Under the pieces are notes generated by a model. That model was not told the origin of the DNA. It searched no databases and saw only the letters and a list, made by a program, of their open reading frames with translations. Made by a program: the position numbers and the translations under genes. This document shows, in pieces, positions 34,484 through 42,706 of a stretch of 64,000 nucleotides of DNA. Location of the stretch: positions 1 to 64,000 of the forward strand of contig JAKQCX010000012.1 in NCBI GenBank assembly GCA_029558905.1, given 5' to 3'. Source of the stretch: Pseudomonadota bacterium. GTDB lineage: Bacteria; Pseudomonadota; Gammaproteobacteria; Burkholderiales; Thiobacillaceae. The stretch's first letter is position 1, and each line of letters opens with the position of its first letter.

Positions 34484-35473
34484 ATGAAATTCGGTGTGCT
34501 GGGGGCGGGTGCCTGGGGCACGGCCCTGGCCATCCGTCTGGCCCGCACCCGGCCAGTCACCCTCTGGACCCGCTCTCCTCGGCACGCCGACGACCTCAGG
34601 ACCCGACGCGAGAACCGACGCTATCTGCCGGGCCATCCCTTTCCGGCAAGCCTCCAGACCACCGCGCAGCTGGACCGGGCCATCGCGGACGCGGACTGCC
34701 TGATCTGCGCTGTACCCAGCAACGCCCTGCGGGAGCTGGCCCAGACCCTGCGGCAGCGTGCCCCGACGCAACCCCTGATCTGGTTGTGCAAGGGCTTCGA
34801 GAGCAACAGCCGTCTGCTGCCTCACCAGGTGCTGGACACGGCCTGGCCGGAGCACCCCGCCGCTGCGGTGCTGTCCGGCCCCAGCTTTGCCCAGGAGGTG
34901 GCACGGGACCTGCCCGCCGCCCTCACCGTCGCCTGCCCGGACCTGGCATTCGCCCGAACCATGGCCCGGGCCATGCACGACCCCGGATTCCGCCTGTACG
35001 CCTCCACCGACGTGGTGGGGGTGGAGCTGGGAGGCGCCTTGAAGAACGTCATCGCCATTGCCGCCGGCATCTCCGACGGCCTGGGCTTCGGCCTCAATGC
35101 CCGCGCCGCCCTGCTGACCCGTGGCCTGGCGGAACTCAGCCGTCTGGGCAGGTGTCTGGGAGGGCGCGCCGAAACCTTCATGGGCCTGTCCGGCATGGGG
35201 GACCTGATCCTCACCTGTACCGGCGACCTGTCCCGCAACCGCCAGCTGGGCCTGCGCCTGGCCGCCGGCGAGCACCTGGAAGCCGCCCTGCAGAGTCTGG
35301 GACATGTGGCGGAAGGCGTCCCCACCGCCATGGAGGCCGACCAGCTGGCGAAGGAACTGGACGTGGACACTCCCATTACCCAGGCCGTGGCCCAGATCCT
35401 CAGGCAGGAAACGCCGCCCCACGAGGCCGTGGGCGGGTTGCTCTCCCGCAACCTGAAAGACGAAGGCCTGTAA
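34484..35473 (+). CDS. gpsA: Glycerol-3-phosphate dehydrogenase [NAD(P)+]
   Basis: A 329-residue enzyme with the N-terminal dinucleotide loop GVLGAGAWGTALA, the motif AVLSGPSFAQEVA, and the catalytic Lys region GGALKNVIAIAAGISDGLGFG. It reduces dihydroxyacetone phosphate to sn-glycerol 3-phosphate for phospholipid synthesis. It directly follows secB by 22 bases, as in E. coli, and is followed by an unknown gene rather than cysE. Confidence 0.97.
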   Translation: MKFGVLGAGAWGTALAIRLARTRPVTLWTRSPRHADDLRTRRENRRYLPGHPFPASLQTTAQLDRAIADADCLICAVPSNALRELAQTLRQRAPTQPLIWLCKGFESNSRLLPHQVLDTAWPEHPAAAVLSGPSFAQEVARDLPAALTVACPDLAFARTMARAMHDPGFRLYASTDVVGVELGGALKNVIAIAAGISDGLGFGLNARAALLTRGLAELSRLGRCLGGRAETFMGLSGMGDLILTCTGDLSRNRQLGLRLAAGEHLEAALQSLGHVAEGVPTAMEADQLAKELDVDTPITQAVAQILRQETPPHEAVGGLLSRNLKDEGL

Positions 35474-35486
35474 GCCCTGGACCCTG

Positions 35487-36257
35487 ATGGCGTTGGACCC
35501 CACTGCCTTCCACCTGCGCTACCGGCGCTGGCAGGACCTGCATCGACAGGCCGGTGCCGGTCGTTCCTATCCGCATGCACGGCGCTTGCCTGGGCTGGCC
35601 CGGCCCCTGGGTCCGGCCGGACGGCACACGGCGGAAAACGCCCTGGCTCTGGATCTCTACAGCCTGGGCCGTTTCCAGGAAGCCCTGGCAGTCCTGTCCC
35701 CGGACAACACCAGCCCACCGGCCGGAAATCTGCGGCAACGCCTCGCCCTGCTGCGGCACGGGGCCATTCCGGCGGGTGTGCAGCCCGGTCCGGCGCAGGC
35801 TGCCTATCTGGCCTATCTGGCCGACCAGCCCCGCACCTGCGTCCAGGCATTGGCACGGACGCAGGGCGGGGAGGCGGATCCGGCCTGGCTGACCGTGCTG
35901 GGGGTGTGGGCGCGGGCCCGCCTGGGCCAAAAGTCGGACCCGGGCCCCGGTCACCAGGCCCTGGCCAGCCTGCGTCGCCCGGATTCCGCCCTAGCCGCCC
36001 AGGCCGAGGCCCTGCATGCCGAGGCCGCCTTTCACCTGGGTGCCCGCTGGGCCGTGGTGTGGCTGGACCTCGCCCTGGAGCAGGCGGAGCGCTTCGGCCA
36101 GCACCACATGAAGGCCCGCTTGCTGTTCTTGAAGGCCTACGCCCTGGAAGCCGCCGGCGAGCCCGGGGAAGGGGCGCGCTTCCGCAACCTGGCCCGGTGC
36201 CTGGCGGAGCGCCAAGGGGCCTTCCTGTACCTGGAACTGTTTCTCACCCGCCGGTGA
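35487..36257 (+). CDS. Hypothetical helical-repeat protein
   Basis: A 256-residue protein rich in Ala, Leu, Arg and Gln, with repeated helical segments such as ALALDLYSLGRFQEALAVLS and AEALHAEAAFHLGARWAVVWLDLALEQAERFG, as in TPR-like solenoids. No signal or membrane segment. It starts 13 bases after gpsA and its 3' end overlaps the convergent moaD gene by 14 bases. No function can be assigned. Confidence 0.6.
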   Translation: MALDPTAFHLRYRRWQDLHRQAGAGRSYPHARRLPGLARPLGPAGRHTAENALALDLYSLGRFQEALAVLSPDNTSPPAGNLRQRLALLRHGAIPAGVQPGPAQAAYLAYLADQPRTCVQALARTQGGEADPAWLTVLGVWARARLGQKSDPGPGHQALASLRRPDSALAAQAEALHAEAAFHLGARWAVVWLDLALEQAERFGQHHMKARLLFLKAYALEAAGEPGEGARFRNLARCLAERQGAFLYLELFLTRR

Positions 36258-36498
36258 CGGGCGGGAAGATGGCCACCTCGTCACCGTCCGCCAGGGCGGC
36301 CTCGGGGCCGGCGATGTCCTGGTTGACCGCCAGGCGGAAGGCACGGCCCTGGGCCAGCTCCTCGGCCCAGACCCCACCCCGGGTGCGCAGGGCCGCCAGC
36401 AGGTCTGCCAGGGCGGCGGGTGAGGACAATTCCAGGGCCTCCCGGTCACGGCCGAAGACTTCCCGCAGTCGCGCGAAATAAAGCAAACGTATGTTCAT
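36244..36498 (-). CDS. moaD: Molybdopterin synthase small subunit MoaD
   Basis: An 84-residue ubiquitin-like protein: MNIRLLYFARLREVFGRD at the start, DGDEVAIFPPVTGG at the end. The C-terminal Gly-Gly is the site of adenylation by MoeB and of thiocarboxylate formation. It donates sulfur to precursor Z together with MoaE (not in this window). Its ATG overlaps the moeA stop by four bases, so translation is coupled. Confidence 0.93.
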   Translation of the reverse strand: MNIRLLYFARLREVFGRDREALELSSPAALADLLAALRTRGGVWAEELAQGRAFRLAVNQDIAGPEAALADGDEVAIFPPVTGG

Positions 36499-37691
36499 TG
36501 CAGCCACTCTCCAAGGGGTAGGAAGCGCACCGTATCACCCGGCCGTACCGTGGTGCCGATGGGAATGTCCACCAGCCCGTCGGCCCAGGCCAGGGAAGTG
36601 AGCACGCCGGAGCTCTGGTTGGCATACAGGGTCACGCCCCCGGCTTCCAGGCGGGCACGCAGGAACTCCCTTCGGCTACCCGGCCTCGGCCAGGTGAAGT
36701 CGGCCGGCACCTGGAAGCTCAGGGGCGGGCTGGTCGGGGCGCCCATGCGGGCCAGCAGGAAAGGCCGTGCGAACAGGGTATAGACCACGAAAGCGGAAAC
36801 GGGGTTGCCCGGCAGGCCGAGGAAGTCCGCATCCCCCACCTGGCCATAGGCCAGGGGCTTGCCAGGTTTCATGGCCACCTTCCACAGATCCAGGCGACCC
36901 AGTCGCTGCACCGCCGCACGCACGTGGTCTTCCTCCCCCACCGACACCCCCCCGGTGGTGATGACCACATCCGCTTCGCGGGCAGCCTGCTCCAGGGTGG
37001 ACACGGTGGCCTCGGCCCGGTCGGGTACCTGGCCCAGGTCCAGGATCTGCACGCCCAGGCGTGTCAGAAGGGCCAGGAGGGTGGCGCGGTTGGAGTTGTA
37101 GATGCGTCCCAGTGGCAGGGGCTCGCCCGGTGGGATGAGCTCATCTCCGGTGAAGAACACCGCCACGCGCAAGCGGCGATAGACCGGCAAACGGGTGCTG
37201 CCCACGGCAGCGGCCACACCCAATTGGGCCGGACCCAGCCGCGTGCCCTGCGCGAGCACGGCCTGGCCGGCACGAATGTCCTCGCCGCGGTGGCGCACAT
37301 GATCGCCGGGCCGGGGAGGCCGGTTGATGCGTATCCCTCCCGCGCCGGTCTCGGTATCTTCCTGCATCACCACGGCATCGGCCCCCAAAGGCAGGGGAGC
37401 ACCCGTGAAGATGCGTGCCACGGTACCGGCCTGCAAGGGATCTCCCAGGCTGCCCGCCGGGATGCGCTGACTCACCGGCAAGCAGGCCCCGGCCTGCCAA
37501 TCCGCCGCCAGCAGGGCATAGCCATCCATGGCGGCGTTGTCCAGGGGCGGCACATGCACCCCGGATACCACGGGTTCCGCCAGCACCCGGCCCAGGGCCG
37601 CATCCGCCGGCACGGATTCTATTTCCACCAGGGGCCGCGCCGCCTGCATCAGGCGCTGCAGGGCATCATCGAAGGACAGCATGTCACTCAT
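36495..37691 (-). CDS. moeA: Molybdopterin molybdenumtransferase MoeA
   Basis: A 398-residue enzyme with all parts of the MoeA fold: DNAAMDGYALLAADW in the N-terminal domain, the catalytic region VITTGGVSVGEEDHVRAA, and MKPGKPLAYGQVGDADFLGLPGNPVSAFVVY. It inserts molybdate into adenylylated molybdopterin. The start at 37691 (MSDMLSFDDAL) is the family's beginning. It overlaps mobB upstream by eight bases and moaD downstream by four, forming mobB-moeA-moaD. Confidence 0.96.
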   Translation of the reverse strand: MSDMLSFDDALQRLMQAARPLVEIESVPADAALGRVLAEPVVSGVHVPPLDNAAMDGYALLAADWQAGACLPVSQRIPAGSLGDPLQAGTVARIFTGAPLPLGADAVVMQEDTETGAGGIRINRPPRPGDHVRHRGEDIRAGQAVLAQGTRLGPAQLGVAAAVGSTRLPVYRRLRVAVFFTGDELIPPGEPLPLGRIYNSNRATLLALLTRLGVQILDLGQVPDRAEATVSTLEQAAREADVVITTGGVSVGEEDHVRAAVQRLGRLDLWKVAMKPGKPLAYGQVGDADFLGLPGNPVSAFVVYTLFARPFLLARMGAPTSPPLSFQVPADFTWPRPGSRREFLRARLEAGGVTLYANQSSGVLTSLAWADGLVDIPIGTTVRPGDTVRFLPLGEWLQ

Positions 37692-38178
37692 GTTGCATCC
37701 ACTCCAGGATGAAGGCGGCCACCGCCGCCACATCGTTCAGATCCAGCCAGGGCAGGTTCCCCGGTGGGGCGGCATCGGCCGCCACGGCCATGATATGGGG
37801 GTCGTGGGGATGCAGCCAGGGGCGTGAATTCTCCTCACGCCAGACCTCGATCTTGGCCAGCGCGACATGACGGAAACCCTCCACCAACACCAGGTCACAG
37901 GTGGACAGCCGACCCAGATGGTCGTGCAGGCCAGGTTCGGCGGCGCCCGCCAGCTCGTGCACCAGCATCCAGCGGCGCGGCGAGGTGAGCAGTACCTCCC
38001 GGGCGCCGGCCCGGCGATGGCGCCAGGAGTCCTTGCCCGGCACGTCCACTTCGATATCGTGGTGGCTCTGCTTGATGACCGACACCAGCAGGCCACGATC
38101 CCGCAGCCGCGGCAGCAGCTTCTCCATCAGGGTGGTCTTGCCGCTACCGCTGTAGCCCGCGAAACCCAGGGCCTTCAT
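37684..38178 (-). CDS. mobB: Molybdopterin-guanine dinucleotide biosynthesis protein MobB
   Basis: A 164-residue GTP-binding protein starting MKALGFAGYSGSGKTTLMEKLLP, with the P-loop at residues 8-16. The DLVLVEGFR motif is the Walker B-like region. MobB assists MobA in forming the guanine dinucleotide form of the cofactor used by DMSO-reductase-type enzymes. It is the first gene of mobB-moeA-moaD; mobA is not in the window. Confidence 0.94.
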   Translation of the reverse strand: MKALGFAGYSGSGKTTLMEKLLPRLRDRGLLVSVIKQSHHDIEVDVPGKDSWRHRRAGAREVLLTSPRRWMLVHELAGAAEPGLHDHLGRLSTCDLVLVEGFRHVALAKIEVWREENSRPWLHPHDPHIMAVAADAAPPGNLPWLDLNDVAAVAAFILEWMQHE

Positions 38179-38301
38179 GACCGGACATCCGGATGGCCGG
38201 CGACCCCATGCGCATGATTCAGGTCAAGGCATCTATACCGGACTATGCACAAGATGGAACGTATCATTGCTCGATCCTTCTCAAGGGCTCTATTGTGCCC
38301 C

Positions 38302-39291
38302 ATGGCTAAGTTCATCACACCCCAGCTCGTCGACCGCTTCGGTCGGCACATCAATTATCTGCGCCTGTCGGTCACGGACCGCTGCGACCTGCGCTGCGCC
38401 TATTGCATTCCCGAGGGTTTCAAGGGCTTCGAAGAGCCGGAGCACTGGCTGGACTTCGACGAGATCGAGCGGCTGCTGGGACTGTTCGCCGGCCTGGGCC
38501 TGAAGCGGGTACGTCTGACCGGAGGCGAGCCTCTGCTGCGGCGCGATGTGGTGGGCCTCTGCCGCCGGCTGGCACGCCTGCCCGGCATCGAGGATCTGTC
38601 CATGTCCACCAACGCCACGCAACTGGCGGATGTGGCCATGGCACTGCGACAGGCCGGCGTGCACCGCCTGAACGTGAGTCTGGACTCCCTGCGCCGCGAG
38701 GCGGTGGCCCGCATCAACGGTCGTGACGTGCTGCCCCGCGTCCTGGCCGGCCTGGAGGCCTCCGCCGCGGCCGGTTTCTCCCCCATCAAGGTGAACATGG
38801 TGGTGATGCAGGAGAACGCCGCCGACGTGGACGACATGGTGGCGTTCTGCATGGAACGTGGCTATGTGCTGCGCCTCATTGAACTCATGCCCATGGGAGA
38901 CACCGCGCGGCGTATGGGCTATGTGGACCTGCAACCCGTGAAGACGCGTCTGCAGGCACGCTTCGGCCTGGTGGACCGTATGCTGCCCGGCGGGGGGCCG
39001 GCCCGTTACCTGGGCAGTACGGACGGCCGTTTCAGCGTGGGCTTCATCACCCCGCTGTCGCAGCATTTCTGCGCCACCTGCAACCGCGTGCGCCTCACCG
39101 TGGACGGTGTGCTGCACCTGTGCCTGGGCCAGGAAGAGCGTCTGGATTTCCGTGCCCTCATGCGCGCCGGGGCCAGTGATGCCGAGCTGGTACAGGCCAT
39201 TCACCGTGCCATCGACCTGAAACCCGAACGCCACGAGTTTCAGGAACAGCCGCGGAAGCTGGTGCGCTTCATGAACATGACCGGCGGCTGA
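38302..39291 (+). CDS. moaA: GTP 3',8-cyclase MoaA
   Basis: A 329-residue radical SAM enzyme. The SAM cluster is CDLRCAYC (C28, C32, C35) and the second [4Fe-4S] site is in CATCNRVRLTVDGVLHLCLG. The C-terminus ends MTGG, and the terminal Gly-Gly is needed for activity in the family. It makes the first committed intermediate of molybdenum cofactor. The start at 38302 gives the family's beginning; starts at 38245 and 38254 are possible. It is divergent from mobB and overlaps the convergent gluQ gene by 23 bases. Confidence 0.94.
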   Translation: MAKFITPQLVDRFGRHINYLRLSVTDRCDLRCAYCIPEGFKGFEEPEHWLDFDEIERLLGLFAGLGLKRVRLTGGEPLLRRDVVGLCRRLARLPGIEDLSMSTNATQLADVAMALRQAGVHRLNVSLDSLRREAVARINGRDVLPRVLAGLEASAAAGFSPIKVNMVVMQENAADVDDMVAFCMERGYVLRLIELMPMGDTARRMGYVDLQPVKTRLQARFGLVDRMLPGGGPARYLGSTDGRFSVGFITPLSQHFCATCNRVRLTVDGVLHLCLGQEERLDFRALMRAGASDAELVQAIHRAIDLKPERHEFQEQPRKLVRFMNMTGG

Positions 39292-40204
39292 GCCGCTTTC
39301 CTCGCAAGGCAAACCGGCTCCGCCGAGGCCAGGCCACCAGGGCCTGTTGCCAGAACTCCGCCAGACTGGCCACAGGTTCCAGATTCATGCCCAGGAATTC
39401 CGCCGCCCGCAGCAGACTGGGCAAGGGGCGAGCGTCATCCAGGGGAGTGGCGCGGGTCTGCTTCGAGAGCTTGCAGCCGGCTGTATCCAACACCACGGGC
39501 AGGTGCATGTAAGCCGGTGTGGCCAGGTTCAGGGCCTGCTGCAGGACGATTTGTCGTGGTGTGGAGGCCAGCAGGTCAGCCCCCCGCACCACGTGGGTGA
39601 TGCCTTGGGCGGCGTCATCCACCACCACCGCCAGTTGATAGCTGTACACCCCATCCGCTCGGCGCAGCACGAAGTCGCCACACTCGCGCGACACCTCGCA
39701 AGCCACCCGTCCCAAGGCGCCATCCACGAACAACACACGCTGCGCCGGCACGATCAGACGCAAGGCCTTGCCTGGCTGGGGCCGCCTGCCACGGCAGGTG
39801 CCGGGATAGACCGGGCCCTCCACACCCCGCGGTGCGGACCCGGCCAGCGCCTTGCGCGCACAAACACAGGCATAGACCCGGCCCGCATGCACGAGTCCCT
39901 CCAGCGCGGCCCGGTAGGCCTCGTCGCGTCGACCCTGCCACATCACGGCACCATCCCACTCGAAGCCGTGGACCTCCAGACTGCGCAGGATGGACTCCGC
40001 GGCGCCGGGCACCACCCGGGGCGGATCCACATCCTCCATGCGCACACGCCACTCACCTCCATGGCTGCGGGCATCGAGACAGCTGCCCAGGGCCGCCACC
40101 AGGGAACCGAAATGCAGGGGGCCGGAAGGCGTGGGCGCGAAACGCCCACGGTAGCCGAAAATTCCGGCACCCGGGGAAACGCACGGGGTGGGGCAGAAGA
40201 TCAT
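39269..40204 (-). CDS. gluQ: Glutamyl-Q tRNA(Asp) synthetase
   Basis: A 311-residue truncated glutamyl-tRNA synthetase homologue. It has GRFAPTPSGPLHFGSLVAALGS (class I motif), the zinc site YACVC...YPGTC, and the KMSKS-like motif CKLSKQTRATPL. It attaches glutamate to the queuosine base of tRNA(Asp). The start at 40204 (MIFCPTPCVSPG) gives the normal length; 40252 is an alternative. Its 3' end overlaps moaA on the other strand. Confidence 0.92.
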   Translation of the reverse strand: MIFCPTPCVSPGAGIFGYRGRFAPTPSGPLHFGSLVAALGSCLDARSHGGEWRVRMEDVDPPRVVPGAAESILRSLEVHGFEWDGAVMWQGRRDEAYRAALEGLVHAGRVYACVCARKALAGSAPRGVEGPVYPGTCRGRRPQPGKALRLIVPAQRVLFVDGALGRVACEVSRECGDFVLRRADGVYSYQLAVVVDDAAQGITHVVRGADLLASTPRQIVLQQALNLATPAYMHLPVVLDTAGCKLSKQTRATPLDDARPLPSLLRAAEFLGMNLEPVASLAEFWQQALVAWPRRSRFALRGKRLSRRSCS

Positions 40205-40321
40205 GCGCGAGGACCGCCACGTCTCCGCCCGGGCGATGCCCATCCAGGACATCCGACACCCGGGTCGCCGGGCATCCCTTTGTTGACGCGGCAAAATGGG
40301 GACAATTATAGTGCCGGCATC

Positions 40322-40513
40322 ATGCAGGCTGAACTGGACGCACTGGAGACCAAGCTCGCTCAGATCCTCGAGCGCTATCAGGCCATGCGTGGTGAAAACC
40401 TCAAGCTGCGTCAACAGGTCGTCAGCCTGGAAAACACGAACAAGCGTTTGCACGAGCGGCTCGAAGAGGCACGCACGCGCATGGAATCCCTCTACAACAG
40501 GTTGCCGGACTGA
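40322..40513 (+). CDS. Small coiled-coil protein of the TIGR02449 type
   Basis: A 63-residue, almost wholly coiled-coil protein (MQAELDALETKLAQILERYQ..., heptads to residue 60). Proteins of this kind precede zapA in many Gammaproteobacteria and are catalogued as TIGR02449; they resemble ZapB in size and charge. It is separated from zapA by one base, so the two are cotranscribed and probably act together at the division site. The link to division is inferred from context. Confidence 0.85.
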   Translation: MQAELDALETKLAQILERYQAMRGENLKLRQQVVSLENTNKRLHERLEEARTRMESLYNRLPD

Positions 40514-40514
40514 C

Positions 40515-40829
40515 ATGCCCGCCCATCCGCAAACCATGAGTCTGGACGTGGCCATCATGGGCCGGGAGTTTCGCGTGGCCTGCCCGGAGGATGGGCGCGA
40601 GGGGCTGTTGCAGGCGGTTTCCTACCTGGATCGCAAAATGCGCGAGATCCGCGATACCGGCAAGGTGATCGGGCTGGAGCGCATTGCCATCATGGCCGCC
40701 CTCAACATCACGCATGACTATCTCAGCGCCCGCCCGCCGGAGGCGGATACCTCGGCCTACCGCGAGCGCCTGAGTCAGATCACGAACCTGCTTGATCAGG
40801 CCCTGGCACAGCAGGATAATCTCTTCTGA
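40515..40829 (+). CDS. zapA: Cell division protein ZapA
   Basis: A 104-residue protein with the ZapA fold: SLDVAIMGREFRVACPEDGREGLLQAVSYLDRKMREI, then a helix RIAIMAALNITHDYL and a C-terminal coiled coil. ZapA binds FtsZ and crosslinks its filaments. The order zapA-6S RNA-ygfA is conserved in Gammaproteobacteria and is found here. Confidence 0.94.
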   Translation: MPAHPQTMSLDVAIMGREFRVACPEDGREGLLQAVSYLDRKMREIRDTGKVIGLERIAIMAALNITHDYLSARPPEADTSAYRERLSQITNLLDQALAQQDNLF

Positions 40830-40830
40830 C

Positions 40831-41012
40831 AATCTCCCTGCTGCGTACGCGAGAGGCGCATATTTTTTGAGCCGATACGCACTGCGTAAGGTCTGGCAAC
40901 AATGTCATGGGCGTGCGCGTGGCAATGTCCATGTGCCCGATGTGGCTGAACCGGACCGACCTTGAACCAAGGGGTTCAAGATAGCGTCCCGGACGGCGCA
41001 AGCGGGGGGACC
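40831..41012 (+). ncRNA. ssrS: 6S RNA
   Basis: The roughly 180-base gap between zapA and ygfA holds the 6S RNA signatures. TGAGCCGATA (40868-40877) is near the 5' side, and ACCTTGAACCAAGG followed by GTTCAAG (about 40959-40980) is on the 3' side. The ends CCCTGCTGCG and CGCAAGCGGGG can pair to close the long hairpin. 6S RNA binds the sigma-70 RNA polymerase holoenzyme and represses promoters in stationary phase. Ends are approximate (within about 10 bases). Confidence 0.88.
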
Positions 41013-41018
41013 CCACCC

Positions 41019-41675
41019 ATGCAGGAAGCGCACGCCTCCCCTCCACCGCCTGACAAGTCGGACCTGCGCCGCCAGTTGCGCGTCACGCGCCAGACCGTGC
41101 CCCGGGAGGCCCGGCGCAAGGCCGGCAAGGCCTTGGTGCGGCATGCCCTGCGACACCATCTGCTGGCGGCAGGCAAGCGCGTGGGCTTCTACATGCCCAC
41201 CCAGGCGGAGATCGATGTCCTGCCCCTGCTGCGGCGTGCCTACGTCATGGGCGTGCACTGCTACCTGCCCATCGTGCCGGGCCGCAACCAGCGCAAACTC
41301 TGGTTCACACACCTGGATCGCCCGATCCGTCGCTGCCCTCACTGGTATCTGAACCGTTTCGGCATCCAGGAATACCAGCCCCCGGGCCAGCGAAGGATAC
41401 GTGGCGCCTGGCTGCGGACGGTCTTCATGCCTTTGCTGGGTTTCGACCGCCGGGGCCATCGCATCGGCATGGGCGGCGGCTATTACGATGCCAGCCTGGC
41501 CTTTCGCACGCGCCGCATGGCCTGGCATGGCCCCCGCCTGATCGGCGTGGCGTTTTCCGCCCAGGAGATCGGCTGGCTACCCAATGATGCCTGGGACGTT
41601 CCCCTGGATGGGGTGCTCACCGAGCGTGGGCTGTTGCGTTCCCGGAACCGGACCCCGTCAGCAAGCCTGGGGTGA
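41019..41675 (+). CDS. ygfA: 5-formyltetrahydrofolate cyclo-ligase
   Basis: A 218-residue enzyme. The signatures are KSDLRRQLRVTRQTVPREARRKAG at the start and GFDRRGHRIGMGGGYYDASLAF, the ATP/folate-binding loop, near residue 150. It converts 5-formyl- to 5,10-methenyl-tetrahydrofolate. The start at 41019 lies just after the 6S RNA; in E. coli the same gene is transcribed with ssrS. Confidence 0.93.
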   Translation: MQEAHASPPPPDKSDLRRQLRVTRQTVPREARRKAGKALVRHALRHHLLAAGKRVGFYMPTQAEIDVLPLLRRAYVMGVHCYLPIVPGRNQRKLWFTHLDRPIRRCPHWYLNRFGIQEYQPPGQRRIRGAWLRTVFMPLLGFDRRGHRIGMGGGYYDASLAFRTRRMAWHGPRLIGVAFSAQEIGWLPNDAWDVPLDGVLTERGLLRSRNRTPSASLG

Positions 41676-41694
41676 CACCGAATCATTCGCAGGC

Positions 41695-41752
41695 TGTCAT
41701 TTCGAACGCGGTGAGGAACCTTCGGAGAAGGCACCCCTTCGCCGTGATGACC
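41695..41752. repeat. Candidate dispersed palindromic repeat
   Basis: A 58-base element bounded by TGTCAT (41695-41700) and ATGAC (41747-41751), with an inner TTCGAACGCGGTGAGGAACC and a short hairpin around CCTTCGGAGAAGG. This sequence type (GTCATTTCGAACG...GTGAGGAA) is seen as a dispersed intergenic repeat in many bacterial genomes. Only one copy is in the window, so the call rests on resemblance. Confidence 0.45.
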
Positions 41753-41832
41753 CCTGACCAGCCTTCCCAAGCCGGGGGCAAGCAGCACCCGCGTCGGAAC
41801 GCGAGCCCATGGCCCATGCCGAACGTCGACGC

Positions 41833-41863
41833 AAAAAAAGGGTGGAACTCGCGTTCCACCCTT
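41833..41863 (-). terminator. Rho-independent terminator of the repeat-protein gene
   Basis: The perfect stem GGGTGGAAC/GTTCCACCC (41840-41848, 41853-41861) with a four-base loop is followed, on the minus strand, by seven T (41839-41833). It lies 25 bases after the stop of the gene at 41886. The nine-pair GC-rich stem indicates a strong terminator. Confidence 0.88.
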
Positions 41864-41885
41864 CTGCCTGCATGTGCCGCCGGGA

Positions 41886-42560
41886 TTACTTGGCAGCGGG
41901 TGCCGCGGGCGCGGCGGGCGCCACGGGTACCGGGAAGAAGCCGGCGAGCGGGTTGGCGATGTTGCCGTAGGTAGCGGGGTTCATGAAGGCGCCCCAGGTG
42001 CCGTAGGTGGCGGGGTTAGCGGCCGCCGCGGCCCACTGGGTGTACAGGTTGGGGTTCAGGGGCGCCATCATCAGATTCATGTTGGCGGGGTTCAGGGGGG
42101 CCATGGCCCAGTTCAGGTACAGGTTGGGGTTCAGGGTGTTCAGGGCCATGTTCCACACGCGCGGATCCAGAGGCGCCATCATCCACTTGACGTACATGTT
42201 GGGGTTGAGGAACGGAGCCATGGCGGCCATGTAGAAGTTGGGGTCCATACTGGCGGCCAGCCACTTCATGGCAACGGCAGGGTCAGCGAAGTTGGCATAG
42301 GTCTTGAGGATGTCGGGAGACATGCCGGCCTGCAGCATCTTGGTGTAGGTGGCGGGGTCCATGCCTTTCTGCATCATGATGATGGAGGTGGCGGGATCCA
42401 TCAGGTTGGTCATGGCGGCCACGGCAGCCTTGGGATCCTGAGCGGTCTGGGCAGCCTTGGCGGGATCCAGCAGGGCGGAGGCGGTGGCTTCGGGGGTGGG
42501 CTGATCGGCGAAGGCAACTTGCGCCATCAGGGCCATGAGGAGGGCGGAAAACTTCTTCAT
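41886..42560 (-). CDS. Secreted Met/Asn/Pro-rich tandem-repeat protein, function unknown
   Basis: A 224-residue protein with a clear signal peptide (MKKFSALLMALMAQVAFA). Nearly all the rest, from LLDPAKAA, is about 14 degenerate copies of a 12-13-residue unit [M/L/A]-[D/N]-P-x-x-Y-x-x-W/M-x-A, such as MDPATYTKMLQAG, LNPNMYVKWMMAP and LNPNLYLNWAMAP. N-terminal copies have DP, C-terminal ones NP. The mature part has about 20 Met and no Cys or His, and ends with a VAPAAPAAPAAK tail. AAGGAG lies upstream and a strong terminator downstream, so it is a single, probably highly expressed gene. I recognise no family. A structural envelope or extracellular role is inferred. Confidence 0.85.
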   Translation of the reverse strand: MKKFSALLMALMAQVAFADQPTPEATASALLDPAKAAQTAQDPKAAVAAMTNLMDPATSIIMMQKGMDPATYTKMLQAGMSPDILKTYANFADPAVAMKWLAASMDPNFYMAAMAPFLNPNMYVKWMMAPLDPRVWNMALNTLNPNLYLNWAMAPLNPANMNLMMAPLNPNLYTQWAAAAANPATYGTWGAFMNPATYGNIANPLAGFFPVPVAPAAPAAPAAK

Positions 42561-42706
42561 TTGGATGCTCCTTGAGGGGGGGTTGATGAAACGGTGAATT
42601 CGTGGAAGCGAATTATAGGCAACCGGATTTGCGGACCCATCAGTTTCGTGCTGGTTCTTTTGGGCCATCGCTTGCGCGTTGCGGACACGCAACATTGTGA
42701 TCGAGC

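Noticed and set aside
40905-41528. Minus-strand open frame over the 6S RNA and ygfA
   Set aside because: The 6S RNA motifs and the ygfA protein on the plus strand explain the region; the frame has no domain.
41886-42560. Assignment of the repeat protein as a known sulfur globule protein
   Set aside because: Known globule envelope proteins SgpA-C are Gly/Tyr-rich; this protein is Met/Asn/Pro-rich. I cannot confirm any similarity, so it was left as unknown.
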